DNA from: Bordetella ansorpii
GTDB lineage: Bacteria; Pseudomonadota; Gammaproteobacteria; Burkholderiales; Burkholderiaceae_B
Length of the DNA: 64,000 nt
Direction of reading: 5' to 3'
Assembly: GCF_900078705.1 (NCBI RefSeq)
Contig: NZ_FKIF01000007.1
Span: forward strand, 992,001 to 1,056,000
The notes under the pieces are model-generated. The model did no database searches. It was not told the DNA's origin and saw nothing but the letters and a program-made list of their open reading frames with translations. The translations under genes were made by a program, and so were the position numbers. Below, piece after piece: positions 26,872 through 36,516 of the stretch (position 1 is its first letter; each line of letters starts with the position of its first letter).

Positions 26872-28158
26872 TCAGGCCGACTTCACGGCCAGTTGCGCCA
26901 GTTGCGCATCGCTCATCGCCAGCGCCGCATCGGCCATCGCGGCCGTCACCGCCAGCGCCTGGCGCATTTCAGCCTCTTCGATCACGCTCATCAGGTCGCC
27001 CGCCGACAGGATGTTGTTGACGCGCGACTGCGGCTTGCCGAACCCGGCCACCAGCCGCAAGGCCGGAATCCCGTGGCGGGCGAAGTTGGCATGGTCCGAA
27101 TTGGGCATCAGCGGCAACCAGGTGCCGACCGGTACGCCCGATGCCTCGGCGGCCTGGCCCACCAGCGGCTCCAGGCCCGGAAAATCGCTGATCAGCGCCA
27201 TCAGGCCGGCATCGCCCGCCACCGTGTCCAGATTGATGTTCACCTTCAACTGTCGACGCTCCGGGGCCGGCATCTCGGCCAGATAGCGCTCGGACCCCGT
27301 CAGCGCCCATTCCTCGGCGCAGAAGAAGCACACGCGCAGGCCCAGCGTATCCGGCCCCAGGCGGGGCGCCAGGATGCGCGCCGCGGCCAGCGCCACGGCC
27401 ACGCCCGTGGCGTTGTCCAGGGCGCTGCAACCCAGGTCATGCCCGTCCATGTGCGCGCTGATGACCACGCGGCCCTCGCGCCCGCCGGGCAGGTCCAGCA
27501 CGCCCACGCTGGCGCGCGACGCCTCGATCTCCCGGCCCTCGACCAGCAGGCGCACCCGGGCGCCGCCGGCCGCCGCGGCGGCCGCCAGGATACGCGCGCC
27601 TTCGGCATCGATGTAGGCGGCCGGGATACCCGCCCCGCCACGCGGACGGCCGGACGAACCGGACAACACGCCCGCGCCCGGCAGCGTGTTGGCGATCAGG
27701 AACCCGGCCGCGCCGGCCGCCACCGCCATATCGTACTTGCGGCGCCGGTGCAGGTGCTCGCCGGAGAACGGATATTCGTGGCGCACCAGCACGATGCGGC
27801 CGCGCACGGCGTCGCCCGCCCGCGCGAAATCCTCCGCGCGGCCGCCGTCCAGGTCCAGCACCAGGCCTTCGAGGCCTTCCGGCGGCGTCGAGGCCGATCG
27901 CAGCAGCGGCCGGCAGGCCAGGGGCAGCGCACCGTCGGGGCCCAGCAGTTGCAGCCCGGCGCGCTCGCAGCGCCAGCCGTCGTAGGGCACCGTCGAGCGG
28001 CGCACGTCCGGCCCGATGGCGCGCAGGCGTGTTTCGGCCCAGTCCATCGCCGCATCGTCCTCGCCCGAGCCCGACATGCGGCCCCCGAACCCGCAGACCG
28101 CGCGGAAGTCGTCCATCAGGGCCGCATCGGCCGACGCGGCTTGCTTCCAATCCATCAT
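26872..28158 (-). CDS. M28-family zinc aminopeptidase with PA domain
   Basis: The 428-residue protein has the M28 di-zinc site: His236 and Asp238 in SAHMDGH, the bridging Asp248 in SALDNATG, the general-base pair Glu282/Glu283 in CAEEWALTGS, Asp311 in NINLDTVAGD, and His356 in NSDHANF. A protease-associated-like insertion lies before it (about 90-215). No signal peptide is seen, so it is probably cytoplasmic and may hydrolyse a peptide, amide or N-carbamoyl-type substrate. The tandem ATGs at 28158/28155 have AGGAG eight bases upstream. It follows the Bug gene by 24 bases and belongs to the LysR-Bug-peptidase set, so its substrate is probably what the Bug receptor binds. Confidence 0.9.
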   Translation of the reverse strand: MMDWKQAASADAALMDDFRAVCGFGGRMSGSGEDDAAMDWAETRLRAIGPDVRRSTVPYDGWRCERAGLQLLGPDGALPLACRPLLRSASTPPEGLEGLVLDLDGGRAEDFARAGDAVRGRIVLVRHEYPFSGEHLHRRRKYDMAVAAGAAGFLIANTLPGAGVLSGSSGRPRGGAGIPAAYIDAEGARILAAAAAAGGARVRLLVEGREIEASRASVGVLDLPGGREGRVVISAHMDGHDLGCSALDNATGVAVALAAARILAPRLGPDTLGLRVCFFCAEEWALTGSERYLAEMPAPERRQLKVNINLDTVAGDAGLMALISDFPGLEPLVGQAAEASGVPVGTWLPLMPNSDHANFARHGIPALRLVAGFGKPQSRVNNILSAGDLMSVIEEAEMRQALAVTAAMADAALAMSDAQLAQLAVKSA

Positions 28159-28182
28159 GAATCTGTCTCCTGAAAACCCGTA

Positions 28183-29157
28183 TCAGTCCAGCTTGATGCC
28201 GGCCTTGGCCACGACGTCCCGCCAGCGGGCGAAGTCGGTGTCCAGCAGCTTCTGCAAGGCCGCCGCCGACGTATCCGGCGGCAGGCTCACGCCCACGCTG
28301 GACAGGCGCTGCTTCACGGGCTCGGCCTGCATGACCTTCTTCATCGCGGCGTCCAGGCGCTGCAGCACGTCCTGGGGCGTACCGGCCGGCGCCATCAGGC
28401 CCCACCAGCTCTCGACGGTCAGGTCGGGCAGGCCGAGTTCGCTGAAGGTCGGCACCTCGGGCGTGTCGGCCTGGCGTTGCGGCGAGGACACAGCGATCGG
28501 CTTGATGCGGCCGGCCTGGTACAGCGCGGCGGCGGTGGGCATGGTGGTGAAGCTGGTCTCGATCTGTCCGCCGGCCAGGTCGTTGACCGAGGCCGAGGCG
28601 CCCTTGTAGGGGATGTGCACCAGCTTGATGCCGGTCTTGATCATCATCAGTTCGGCCATCAGGTGGGTGAACGAGCCGTTGCCCCCCGAGCCGATCGAGA
28701 TCAGGCCGGGACGCGCGCGCGCGGCGTCGATCATGCCCGCCACCGACGTCGCCTCGAAACCCGGCTTGACGAACAGGTACATGGGCGAGACGCCCAGCAG
28801 CGTGACCGGCGCGAAGTCCTTGCGGGCGTCGTACTTGACGCGATCCTTGTACAGCGCGGGCACGATGGTGAACGGCACGTCGGCCAGCAGCAGGGTGTAG
28901 CCATCCGCGGCGGAATCGCCCACGAAGGCGGTGCCGATCATCGAACCGGCGCCGGCGCGGTTCTCCACCACCACCGACTGGCCGAGCTCGGCGCCGAGCT
29001 GGTCGCTGATGGCGCGAGCCAGCACGTCCGAGCTGCCGCCGGCCGAATACGGCACCACCAGGCGGATGGGCTTGTCAGGATACGCGGCCAGGGCCGGGGA
29101 AGCGGCGAGCGCGATCAGGCACGGCACGGCGGCCAGGAGTTTTTTCCACTTGAACAT
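28183..29157 (-). CDS. Bug-type periplasmic solute receptor (TctC family)
   Basis: This 324-residue receptor begins MFKWKKLLAAVPCLIALAASPALA-AYPDKP. The mature protein continues with IRLVVPYSAGGSSDVLARAI, GQSVVVENRAGAGSMIGT and LVHIPYKGASASVNDLAGGQ, the family hallmarks for carboxylate binding. A longer in-frame start at 29193 would add 12 hydrophobic residues before this typical signal peptide and lacks a better RBS. The gene lies between a LysR gene (upstream, same strand) and an M28 peptidase gene, and a 7-1-7 palindrome precedes it. Ligand unknown. Confidence 0.92.
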   Translation of the reverse strand: MFKWKKLLAAVPCLIALAASPALAAYPDKPIRLVVPYSAGGSSDVLARAISDQLGAELGQSVVVENRAGAGSMIGTAFVGDSAADGYTLLLADVPFTIVPALYKDRVKYDARKDFAPVTLLGVSPMYLFVKPGFEATSVAGMIDAARARPGLISIGSGGNGSFTHLMAELMMIKTGIKLVHIPYKGASASVNDLAGGQIETSFTTMPTAAALYQAGRIKPIAVSSPQRQADTPEVPTFSELGLPDLTVESWWGLMAPAGTPQDVLQRLDAAMKKVMQAEPVKQRLSSVGVSLPPDTSAAALQKLLDTDFARWRDVVAKAGIKLD

Positions 29158-29240
29158 TGTCGGTATGGGGGCAAAGAGAAGGAACGCCCTCATTCTGTGG
29201 CGAGGGGATCCGCCCGGCAAACGACATATCCGCATGCGCC

Positions 29241-29255
29241 ATTCCAGACTGGAAT
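29241..29255. promoter_or_regulatory. LysR-box palindrome upstream of the Bug gene
   Basis: ATTCCAGACTGGAAT is a perfect 7-1-7 inverted repeat containing the T-N11-A core of LysR recognition sites. It lies in the 111-bp gap between the LysR gene and the Bug gene, about 84 bases before the Bug ATG. That is a good position for activation of the Bug-peptidase pair by the adjacent regulator. Confidence 0.6.
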
Positions 29256-29268
29256 AGCGCGGGCCGTC

Positions 29269-30183
29269 TCAGCGCAGCGCCCGCACCTGGTCGTTCAGGC
29301 GGCCCGCCCTGTCGGATACCCAACCGCACAGGGCCTCGGCATAAGGGCCGCCGACGTTCGGGCGAGGCTGCAAGAGGAAATAACCGTAGCGGCCCTCCAC
29401 CACCTCGCCCAGGGGACGCACCAGCGCGCCCGACCGCAGGGGTTCCAGCACCATGCACAGCGGCACGACCGCCACGCCCAGGCCGGCCAGCACGGCCGGC
29501 AACAGCACGGAGAAGCCCTCGTACTCGGGCGCGGACGGGGCCGGCCCCGGCCACAGCGGCGCGATGTCGGCCTTCCATTCGTCCCAGCCGTAGCCGCGCT
29601 GGGCCCGCTTCAGCAACGTGGCCCGGTCCAGGTCGTCCAGCGTGCGGATCGGCGTGCGCGCCAGCAGCGCGGGCGCGGCGACCAGCGTCATCTCGCGTCC
29701 ACACAGATACTGCGCGGACATGCCGGCCACATGGCCGGTATGCAGCTGGATCTCGGCATCGAAGCGCTCGGACCGATCCCGCGCATACAGCAGGCGCGGC
29801 CGCACGTTGACGCGCACCTCCGGGTGCAGGTCGAAGAACTCGCGCAGGCCGGGGATCAGGCAGAACTGCGCGAACGACGGCGATACCGCCAGGTTCAGCG
29901 CCACCCGCGAGCCGGGATGCGCGACCATGGCATCGGCCTCGTCGATCAGGCGCATGCCGGCCGCGACGCGCTCCAGATAGAGCGCGCCGGCATGCGTCAG
30001 CCGCAGACCCGCGGGCAGGCGCTTGAACAGCGGGCAACCCAGCCGGTCCTCGAGCGCGCCGACGTGCTTGCTGACCGCGCTTTGCGTCAGGTGCAGATTC
30101 TCGGCGGCGCGGCTGAAGTTCAGCGTGCGCGCGGCTTCGAGGAAAATACGCAGCGAGGTCAGGGAGTTGCGCGAGCCTTTCAT
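29269..30183 (-). CDS. LysR-family transcriptional regulator (GcvA-like)
   Basis: The 304-residue regulator has the HTH at about 7-66 (LTSLRIFLEAARTLNFSRAAENLHLTQSAVSKHVGALED), a GcvA-like signature, then a substrate-binding domain from about 92. The effector-domain sequence RRR-LYARDRSERFDAEIQLHTGH also resembles the GcvA branch. It is upstream of and co-directional with a Bug and an M28 peptidase gene and most likely controls them through the palindrome at 29241-29255. The ATG is the first in-frame and directly precedes the conserved HTH. Confidence 0.93.
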   Translation of the reverse strand: MKGSRNSLTSLRIFLEAARTLNFSRAAENLHLTQSAVSKHVGALEDRLGCPLFKRLPAGLRLTHAGALYLERVAAGMRLIDEADAMVAHPGSRVALNLAVSPSFAQFCLIPGLREFFDLHPEVRVNVRPRLLYARDRSERFDAEIQLHTGHVAGMSAQYLCGREMTLVAAPALLARTPIRTLDDLDRATLLKRAQRGYGWDEWKADIAPLWPGPAPSAPEYEGFSVLLPAVLAGLGVAVVPLCMVLEPLRSGALVRPLGEVVEGRYGYFLLQPRPNVGGPYAEALCGWVSDRAGRLNDQVRALR

Positions 30184-30298
30184 GGAGTGCGGCGAAGGAA
30201 CAGCGGGAGGGCGGGGGCGCCCGTGTCACATTTCATCATAATCCGCGCAAGATGCTTAAAATCGGGCATCCCCAGACCACCGCGACCCTAAAGGACCC

Positions 30299-30901
30299 AT
30301 GCGAGGACTGCTGCCCATCGCGCCGCTGTTGCTGCTGGCCGGCTGCGCCACGGTGCCCCCCTCGAATCCGGAGAACATCTGCGCGATCTTCCGCGAGAAA
30401 CCGGATTGGCACGACGCCGCCCTGCGCGTGCAGAGCAAGTGGGGCGTGCCGCCCCAGGTGCCCATCGCGATGATGTACCAGGAGTCCAGCTTCCGGCACG
30501 ATGCGGTGCCGCCCCGCTATTACTTCCTGGGCTTCATCCCCTGGGGCCGCGTCAGCTCCGCCTACGGCTACGCGCAGGCCAAGGACGAGACCTGGGCCGA
30601 CTACCAGCGCGAGGCCGGCGGCTGGACCTCCAGCCGCAGCGACTTCGGCGATGCGATGGACTTCATGGGCTGGTACATGACCAAGACCCAGAAGCTCAAC
30701 GGCGTTTCCAAATGGGATGCCTACCGCCAGTACCTGAACTACCACGAAGGCTGGACCGGCTACCGCAACCGCAGCTATGAAGCCAAGGCCTGGTTGAAGC
30801 GCGTGGCGGCGCAGGTGCAGGCACGCGCCGAACGCTTCGGCACGCAGTACAAGGCCTGCGAGGGCGAACTGAACCGCGGCGGCTGGCTGGGCATTTTCTA
30901 G
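30299..30901 (+). CDS. lytic-transglycosylase-like lipoprotein
   Basis: The 200-residue protein has a lipoprotein signal (LLLLAGC, Cys16) and a domain resembling a compact SLT lysozyme fold. IAMMYQESSFRHDAV (about 57-70) matches the ES motif that supplies the catalytic glutamate, here Glu62, and SAYGYAQAKDETWADY (about 87-102) matches the GLMQ/GYAQ motif. Later aromatic residues (YLNYHEGWTGYRNRSY) would line the groove. It would cut peptidoglycan glycan strands from the periplasmic side of the outer membrane. It is expressed alone, with AAGGA just before the ATG, divergent from the GcvA-like gene. Confidence 0.83.
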   Translation: MRGLLPIAPLLLLAGCATVPPSNPENICAIFREKPDWHDAALRVQSKWGVPPQVPIAMMYQESSFRHDAVPPRYYFLGFIPWGRVSSAYGYAQAKDETWADYQREAGGWTSSRSDFGDAMDFMGWYMTKTQKLNGVSKWDAYRQYLNYHEGWTGYRNRSYEAKAWLKRVAAQVQARAERFGTQYKACEGELNRGGWLGIF

Positions 30902-30977
30902 GCTGCGCGGGCGTTCCTGCACGCCCCGCCCCACGGCGTTACGATGGACGGACCGCTACGAACGATCCGGAGGAGCC

Positions 30978-31793
30978 ATGTCCGACGCCACGCTGTGGGA
31001 CGACTATCTGCAACGCATCGGCCTGCATTCCTGGCCCTCGGCCACCCTGGACGGCGTCGCCTCCCTCGTGCTGCGGCACGTGCAGGCCATTCCCTTCGAA
31101 AACCTCGATCCCCTGCTGCGCAAGCCCGTCAGCCTGGCCCTGCCCGACCTGCACCGCAAGCTGGTGGCCGGCCGGCGCGGCGGCTACTGCTACGAGCACA
31201 ACCTGCTGTTCGGCGCCGCCCTGCGCGAACTGGGCTTCACCGTGACCGACCTGGCCGCCAGCGTGCTGTGGTCGCATCCCGAGGACGCCATCACCCCGCG
31301 CACCCACATGCTGCTGCAGGTGCGCATCGACGGCCAGCCGCACATCATCGACGTGGGTTTCGGCGCGATGACCCTGACCGGCGTACTGCGGCTGGAACCC
31401 GGCGTGCAGGCCACCCCGCACGGCGATTTCCGCCTGGTGCCGGGCGAGGCGGGCAACTGGCGCATGCAAGCCATGGTGGGCGGCGGCTGGCGCACGCTGT
31501 ACCGCTACGACCTGCAGGCCCAGACGCTGCCCGATTACGAAGTCGCCAGCCATTACGTCTCGACGCATCCCGATTCCATGTTCATACGCGACCTGCTGGC
31601 CGCGCGTCCCATCCCCGGCGCCCGCCTGGCCCTGCGCAACCGGGAGTACACGCGCTACGGCCCGGACGGCACGGCGCACAGGCGCACGCTGGCTGGCGCG
31701 GCCGAGATCCGCGAGGTGCTGGCCGTGGACTTCGGCATCGGATTGCCGCCCGGCAGCCGCTTGAACGACGTACTGGAACGCCTGCCGGAATAG
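30978..31793 (+). CDS. nat: arylamine N-acetyltransferase
   Basis: This 271-residue enzyme transfers acetyl from acetyl-CoA to arylamines, arylhydrazines or hydroxylamines. The catalytic triad is visible: Cys71 in RRGGYCYEHN, His110 in RTHMLLQV and Asp125 in IIDVGFG. The N-terminal FENLDPLLRKP element and the length are normal for bacterial NATs. GGAGGAG just before the ATG is a strong RBS. It follows the lipoprotein gene by 76 bases; no functional link is apparent. Confidence 0.95.
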   Translation: MSDATLWDDYLQRIGLHSWPSATLDGVASLVLRHVQAIPFENLDPLLRKPVSLALPDLHRKLVAGRRGGYCYEHNLLFGAALRELGFTVTDLAASVLWSHPEDAITPRTHMLLQVRIDGQPHIIDVGFGAMTLTGVLRLEPGVQATPHGDFRLVPGEAGNWRMQAMVGGGWRTLYRYDLQAQTLPDYEVASHYVSTHPDSMFIRDLLAARPIPGARLALRNREYTRYGPDGTAHRRTLAGAAEIREVLAVDFGIGLPPGSRLNDVLERLPE

Positions 31794-31806
31794 GTGGGAT
31801 GGAACT

Positions 31807-31845
31807 TTGACACCTGTTTTATGTCTTATATAAGATATAAGACAT
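31807..31845 (+). promoter_or_regulatory. acnA promoter with overlapping palindromic operator
   Basis: TTGACA at 31807-31812 is a consensus -35, and TATAAG at 31829-31834, 16 bases on, serves as -10. Over the -10 lies a perfect 11-3-11 inverted repeat: ATGTCTTATAT at 31821-31831, AAG centre, ATATAAGACAT at 31835-31845. A regulator bound here would block RNA polymerase. The TCTTATATAAGA-like core is reminiscent of GntR/FadR-family sites, which is inference. Confidence 0.75.
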
Positions 31846-31940
31846 AAGCACCCAATTCCGCTTCTCTCACATACAATGACAAGCACGCCGAAACGCCTGA
31901 AAATGGCGCTTTCACGCGGTCCAAACCCAGGGAGTCCGAC

Positions 31941-34643
31941 ATGCCGCACAACACGCTCGACACGCTCAAGACATTCAAGCTAGGCAAGAAAACCTGTCAG
32001 TATTATTCGCTGCCGGCCCTGGGCAAAGCCCTGGGCATCGACGTGCAGCGGCTGCCGGTGTCCATCCGCATCGTGCTGGAATCCGTGCTGCGCAATTGCG
32101 ACGGCCAGAAGGTCACCGAAGAGCACGTCCGCCAGTTGGCCGGCTGGCAGGCCAACGCCCGCCGCGAAGACGAGATCCCCTTCGTCGTGGCCCGCGTGGT
32201 GCTGCAGGACTTCACGGGCGTTCCGCTGCTGGCCGACATCGCGGCCATGCGCTCGGTGGCCACGCAGATGGGCAAGGATCCCAAGCGCATCGAGCCGCTG
32301 GTGCCGGTCGACCTGGTGGTCGACCATTCGGTCATGATCGACCACTTCGGCACCAAGGACGCGCTGGACCTGAACATGAAACTCGAGTTCCAGCGCAATA
32401 AAGAGCGCTACCAGTTCATGAAGTGGGGCATGCAGGCGTTCGACACGTTCGGCGTGGTGCCCCCGGGCTTCGGCATCGTCCACCAGGTCAACCTGGAATA
32501 CCTGGCGCGCGGCGTCCACCATGACCGGAACGACGTGTACTACCCCGACTCGCTGGTGGGCACCGACAGCCACACCACCATGATCAACGGTATCGGCGTG
32601 GTCGGCTGGGGCGTGGGCGGCATCGAGGCCGAGGCCGGCATGCTGGGCCAGCCCGTGTACTTCCTGACGCCCGACGTGGTGGGCGTCGAACTCAAGGGCA
32701 AGCTGCGCGGCGGCGTCACCGCCACCGACCTGGTCCTGACCATCACCGAAATGCTGCGCCGCGAGAAGGTCGTGGGCAAGTTCGTCGAGTTCTGCGGCGA
32801 AGGCACCGCCAGCCTCAGCGTCACCGACCGCGCCACCATCGGCAACATGGCGCCCGAATACGGCGCCACCATGGGCTTCTTCCCCGTGGACGACCGCACC
32901 ATCGACTACTTCGAGGGCACGGGCCGCACCCAGGAAGAAATCGACGCCTTCGCCGCCTACTTCAAGGCGCAGAAGATGTACGGCGTGCCCAAGGCAAAGG
33001 ACATCAACTACACCAAGCTGCTGACGCTGGACCTGTCCACCGTCGCGCCGTCGCTGGCCGGCCCGAAGCGTCCGCAGGACCGCATCGAGATCGGCAACGT
33101 CAAGAACACCTTCATCGACCTGTACTCCAAGCCGGTCTCCGAGAACGGCTTCAACCAGCCGGCCGAGAAACTGTCCGAGACGTTCACCACCAGCGCGGGC
33201 ACGAAGATCAAGAATGGCGACATCCTCATCGCCGCCATCACCTCGTGCACCAACACGTCCAACCCCAGCGTGCTGCTGGCCGCCGGCCTGCTGGCCAAGA
33301 AGGCCGTCGAGGCCGGCTTGAAGGTGCCCAGGCACATCAAGACCTCGCTGGCCCCCGGCTCGCGCGTCGTCACCGAATACCTGACCAAGACGGGCCTGCT
33401 GCCCTATCTCGAGAAGCTGGGCTTCGACGTGGCCGCCTACGGCTGCACCACCTGCATCGGTAACGCCGGCGACCTGACCGCCGACCTGAACGAAGCCATC
33501 ACCGGCAACGACCTGGTGTGCGCGGCCGTGCTGTCGGGCAACCGCAACTTCGAGGCCCGCATCCACCCGAACATCAAGGCCAACTTCCTGGCCTCGCCCC
33601 CGCTGGTGGTGGCCTATGCGCTGGCCGGCACCGTCACGCGCGACCTGATGACCGAGCCCGTGGGGCGCGGCAAGAACGGCGACGTGTGGCTGGGCGACAT
33701 CTGGCCGACCACCGACGAGATCAACGAACTGCTCAAGTTCGCGCTGAACCCCGAGGCTTTCCAGCAGAACTACGGGCAGGTCAAGAGCAACCCCGGCAAA
33801 CTGTGGGAGAACATCAAGGGCGTCACGGGCGAAACCTACGATTGGCCCGAGTCCACCTACATCGCCGAGCCGCCCTTCTTCGCCGACTTCGGCATGACGC
33901 CGGGCGCCATGCCGACCGTCCGCGGCGCGCGCGCGCTGGGCATCTTCGGCGACTCGGTCACCACCGACCACATCTCGCCCGCCGGCTCCATCAAGGAAAC
34001 CTCGCCCGCGGGCAAGTGGCTGAAAGAACACGGCGTGATGAAGGCCGACTTCAACAGCTACGGTTCGCGCCGCGGCAACCACGAGATCATGATGCGCGGC
34101 ACCTTCGCCAACGTGCGCATCAAGAACCTGATGATCCCGGCCAAGGCCGACGGCAGCCGCTTCGAAGGCGGCGAAACCCTGTTCCAGCCCACTGGCGAAC
34201 AGATGTCCATCTACGACGCGGCCATGAAGTACGTGGGCCAGGACACCCCCACCGTGGTGTTCGGCGGCGAAGAGTACGGCACGGGCTCGTCGCGCGACTG
34301 GGCCGCCAAGGGCACGCAACTGCTGGGCGTGAAGGCCGTCATTGCCCGCAGCTTCGAACGCATCCACCGCAGCAACCTGGTGGGCATGGGCGTGCTGCCC
34401 CTGCAGTTCAAGGGCAACGACAGCGTCGACAGCCTGGGCATCACGGGCCGCGAAACCTATGACATCTCCGGCCTGGAAGGCGGGATCAAGCCCATGCAGG
34501 ACGTCACCCTGACGATCCACCGTGAAGACGGCAGCACGCAAGAGGTCGTCCTCATGCTGCGCATCGACACGCCGATCGAGGTGGACTACTACAAGCACGG
34601 CGGCATCCTGCCCTTCGTGCTGCGCCAGTTGCTGGCCGCCTGA
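31941..34643 (+). CDS. acnA: aconitate hydratase A
   Basis: This 900-residue [4Fe-4S] enzyme interconverts citrate and isocitrate through cis-aconitate. Cluster ligands are Cys436 in [10 protein letters not shown] and Cys502/Cys505 in GCTTCIGN, in the same spacing as Escherichia coli AcnA. The [26 protein letters not shown] segment and the C-terminal swivel domain with [15 protein letters not shown] are intact. AGGGAG six bases upstream supports the ATG at 31941. It has its own sigma-70 promoter with a palindromic operator and ends at a strong hairpin, so it is monocistronic. Confidence 0.98.
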   Translation: MPHNTLDTLKTFKLGKKTCQYYSLPALGKALGIDVQRLPVSIRIVLESVLRNCDGQKVTEEHVRQLAGWQANARREDEIPFVVARVVLQDFTGVPLLADIAAMRSVATQMGKDPKRIEPLVPVDLVVDHSVMIDHFGTKDALDLNMKLEFQRNKERYQFMKWGMQAFDTFGVVPPGFGIVHQVNLEYLARGVHHDRNDVYYPDSLVGTDSHTTMINGIGVVGWGVGGIEAEAGMLGQPVYFLTPDVVGVELKGKLRGGVTATDLVLTITEMLRREKVVGKFVEFCGEGTASLSVTDRATIGNMAPEYGATMGFFPVDDRTIDYFEGTGRTQEEIDAFAAYFKAQKMYGVPKAKDINYTKLLTLDLSTVAPSLAGPKRPQDRIEIGNVKNTFIDLYSKPVSENGFNQPAEKLSETFTTSAGTKIKNGDILIAAITSCTNTSNPSVLLAAGLLAKKAVEAGLKVPRHIKTSLAPGSRVVTEYLTKTGLLPYLEKLGFDVAAYGCTTCIGNAGDLTADLNEAITGNDLVCAAVLSGNRNFEARIHPNIKANFLASPPLVVAYALAGTVTRDLMTEPVGRGKNGDVWLGDIWPTTDEINELLKFALNPEAFQQNYGQVKSNPGKLWENIKGVTGETYDWPESTYIAEPPFFADFGMTPGAMPTVRGARALGIFGDSVTTDHISPAGSIKETSPAGKWLKEHGVMKADFNSYGSRRGNHEIMMRGTFANVRIKNLMIPAKADGSRFEGGETLFQPTGEQMSIYDAAMKYVGQDTPTVVFGGEEYGTGSSRDWAAKGTQLLGVKAVIARSFERIHRSNLVGMGVLPLQFKGNDSVDSLGITGRETYDISGLEGGIKPMQDVTLTIHREDGSTQEVVLMLRIDTPIEVDYYKHGGILPFVLRQLLAA

Positions 34644-34654
34644 TCGCGGCGGCC

Positions 34655-34678
34655 CCGGGGCAGGCCTGCCTGCCCCGG
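34655..34678. terminator. hairpin between acnA and the convergent iclR gene
   Basis: CCGGGGCAGG (34655-34664) pairs perfectly with CCTGCCCCGG (34669-34678) around a 4-nt loop. It lies 11 bases past the acnA stop and 24 bases past the end of the iclR gene on the other strand. No U-tract. Confidence 0.65.
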
Positions 34679-34701
34679 CCGGACGTCGCCGGCAGCGGCG
34701 C

Positions 34702-35463
34702 TCAGGCGGGCCAGTGCCCGCCGAGCGCCCGGCTTGCCTCGGCGGCAGCCTCCTGAACCAGTCTGGACATCTTCTTGATCGCGGCCGGGGTATAGCGTTC
34801 CTGCGGCCCCGACAGCGATATCACCCCATACAGCGCGTTGTCCGGCCCGAATACCGGACTGGCGACAGCCGCGCAGGCGGGATCGCGCTCTCCCATCGAG
34901 GTCATGACCAGGCCGGTGTCCCGCACCGAGGCGCCATTGACCAGGTAGGCGGTGATCAGCTTGCCCGCCGCGCCTTTGCCCAGCGGCAAGAGGTCGCCCG
35001 CGCGGATGCGGTCCAGCGTGGAATGATGCGAGTCGACGCGCAACAGGCAGATACGCGATTCGGCGTCGTGAAAGGCGTGGAATGAGGCGCTTTCGGTGCC
35101 CCGATCGACCAACCCCTGCAGCAGCGGCTGCAGGGTTTCGGTCAGGCGGTACGTCGCCTCGTAAGCCCGTCCCAGCCGGTGCGCATACAGGCCCAGCGCA
35201 TAGCGGCCATCGGGACGGCGCGCCACCAGGCCGCCTTTTTCCAGAGACGCGATGAGGCGCAGCAGCGTACTTTTGTAAAAGCCCGTCGCGCGGGACAGAT
35301 CGGCCAGACTGATGGGATCCGTGCGCTGCGCGATGGCATCGACGATGGCCAGCGCGCGTTCGACCGCGGCGACGCCGTCGGTGGCTTCAGGAGAGGCTAT
35401 GGGGCTCATGGAAACGGCCTGGGCGGATGGTCGGGGCAATGACGGACGATACGGCATTTCCAT
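34702..35463 (-). CDS. IclR-family transcriptional regulator
   Basis: The 253-residue protein has the IclR winged HTH at about 28-88 (VAAVERALAIVDAIAQ...FYKSTLLRLIASLEKGGLV) and a C-terminal effector domain with LLPLGKGAAGKLITAYL and FGPDNALYGVISLSGPQERY. Starts at 35463, 35457 and 35409 are all in frame before the HTH; the RBS evidence (GGAAG) does not decide. It follows the 3-hydroxyisobutyrate-dehydrogenase-like gene by 38 bases, so it is the last gene of the aldehyde-dehydrogenase operon. It probably acts on the palindrome at 38097-38115. Confidence 0.92.
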   Translation of the reverse strand: MEMPYRPSLPRPSAQAVSMSPIASPEATDGVAAVERALAIVDAIAQRTDPISLADLSRATGFYKSTLLRLIASLEKGGLVARRPDGRYALGLYAHRLGRAYEATYRLTETLQPLLQGLVDRGTESASFHAFHDAESRICLLRVDSHHSTLDRIRAGDLLPLGKGAAGKLITAYLVNGASVRDTGLVMTSMGERDPACAAVASPVFGPDNALYGVISLSGPQERYTPAAIKKMSRLVQEAAAEASRALGGHWPA

Positions 35464-35501
35464 CGACTTCCGTCCACGGACGGGGCGAGCCCGGCGGGCC
35501 G

Positions 35502-36413
35502 CTAGTCCTGGCCGCCGACGGGAACCTCGTCGCGCGGGTCATCGATGACCTTGCTGATGACCGGCCAATAGAGGTTGCCCAGCCCGCGCGCCAGCGCCGC
35601 TTCGAACCATTGATCCACATTGCGGGCGCCATGAGCGGCGATACCCGTCTGTTCGGCCAGACGCAACGCATACTTCAGGTCTTTGCGGGCATAGGCCACC
35701 GGGAACGCCTTCTCCGGAAATGCGTCCGGCAGGATAGCCTTTAAGCCGTGGTTGCGCAATGCGAAGCTGTCCGCGGACCCGCGCGTGAAGGCTTCCAGAA
35801 GGATCCTGGGATCGACGCCTGACCGGCGTGCGATGCCGCGCGCCTCGGCCAGCGCCGTCACGGTCTCGAACAACACCATGTTGTTGAGAATCTTCACGAC
35901 CTGTCCGCAACCCACGGGACCGCACAGCGTGATTTCCTCCGCAAACGTCGCGATCAAGGGCTGGACCCGCTCGAACACGGCGGGGTCCGCGCCGACCATC
36001 ACCGACAGCTTTCCGGCCTCGGCCGCCGCACGGGTGCGGGCGACCGGCGCGTCGATGAAAACTGCCTGGGCCGAGGCGAACTCCCGGGCCAGCCGCCGCG
36101 TGGTATCCACCGGCGAGGTGCTCGTATCCACGACGATCTGGCCGGGCCGCGCCTGCGCCAGCAACCCGTCGGCGCCGTACACGAGCTTTTCCACGATCTC
36201 GCCCGAAGGCAGGCAAAGGAAGATGACGTCACAGTCGCGCGCGACACCCGCGAGATCGCTGGCCTGCACGCCGTGCGAGGCCAACCGCTGCAGCGGCGCG
36301 GCGTCATGGTCGCAACCCAGCACGGGCAACCCGCACTTGCGGGCCAGATTGCGGCAGATGGGTTCTCCCATGACACCCAGGCCGATAAAGCCGATGCGTT
36401 TGAAATCGTTCAT
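35502..36413 (-). CDS. NAD(P)-dependent beta-hydroxyacid dehydrogenase (3-HIBDH family)
   Basis: The 303-residue protein has a Rossmann fold with GFIGLGVMGEPI at 8-19, the substrate-loop region DAPVARTRAAAEAGKLSVMVG at about 120-140 and the catalytic-lysine helix GCGQVVKILNNM near 165-176. The family oxidises 3-hydroxyisobutyrate, tartronate semialdehyde or similar beta-hydroxyacids. The ATG at 36413 has AGGAG eight bases upstream; a longer frame adds an unrelated N-terminus. In the usual substrate motif DAPVSGG, Ser-Gly-Gly is replaced by Ala-Arg-Thr, so its substrate may be atypical. It lies between the aldehyde dehydrogenase and iclR genes, in one catabolic operon. Confidence 0.88.
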   Translation of the reverse strand: MNDFKRIGFIGLGVMGEPICRNLARKCGLPVLGCDHDAAPLQRLASHGVQASDLAGVARDCDVIFLCLPSGEIVEKLVYGADGLLAQARPGQIVVDTSTSPVDTTRRLAREFASAQAVFIDAPVARTRAAAEAGKLSVMVGADPAVFERVQPLIATFAEEITLCGPVGCGQVVKILNNMVLFETVTALAEARGIARRSGVDPRILLEAFTRGSADSFALRNHGLKAILPDAFPEKAFPVAYARKDLKYALRLAEQTGIAAHGARNVDQWFEAALARGLGNLYWPVISKVIDDPRDEVPVGGQD

Positions 36414-36516
36414 TCGAAAAACTCCTGTCCTGTCCGACGAGGTCGGCAATGTGTATCGAGAAATCGGTCATGCGGTCCGCGGCGCGGCATGGCGGCGGTC
36501 CGTGAGGCGACGGCGC

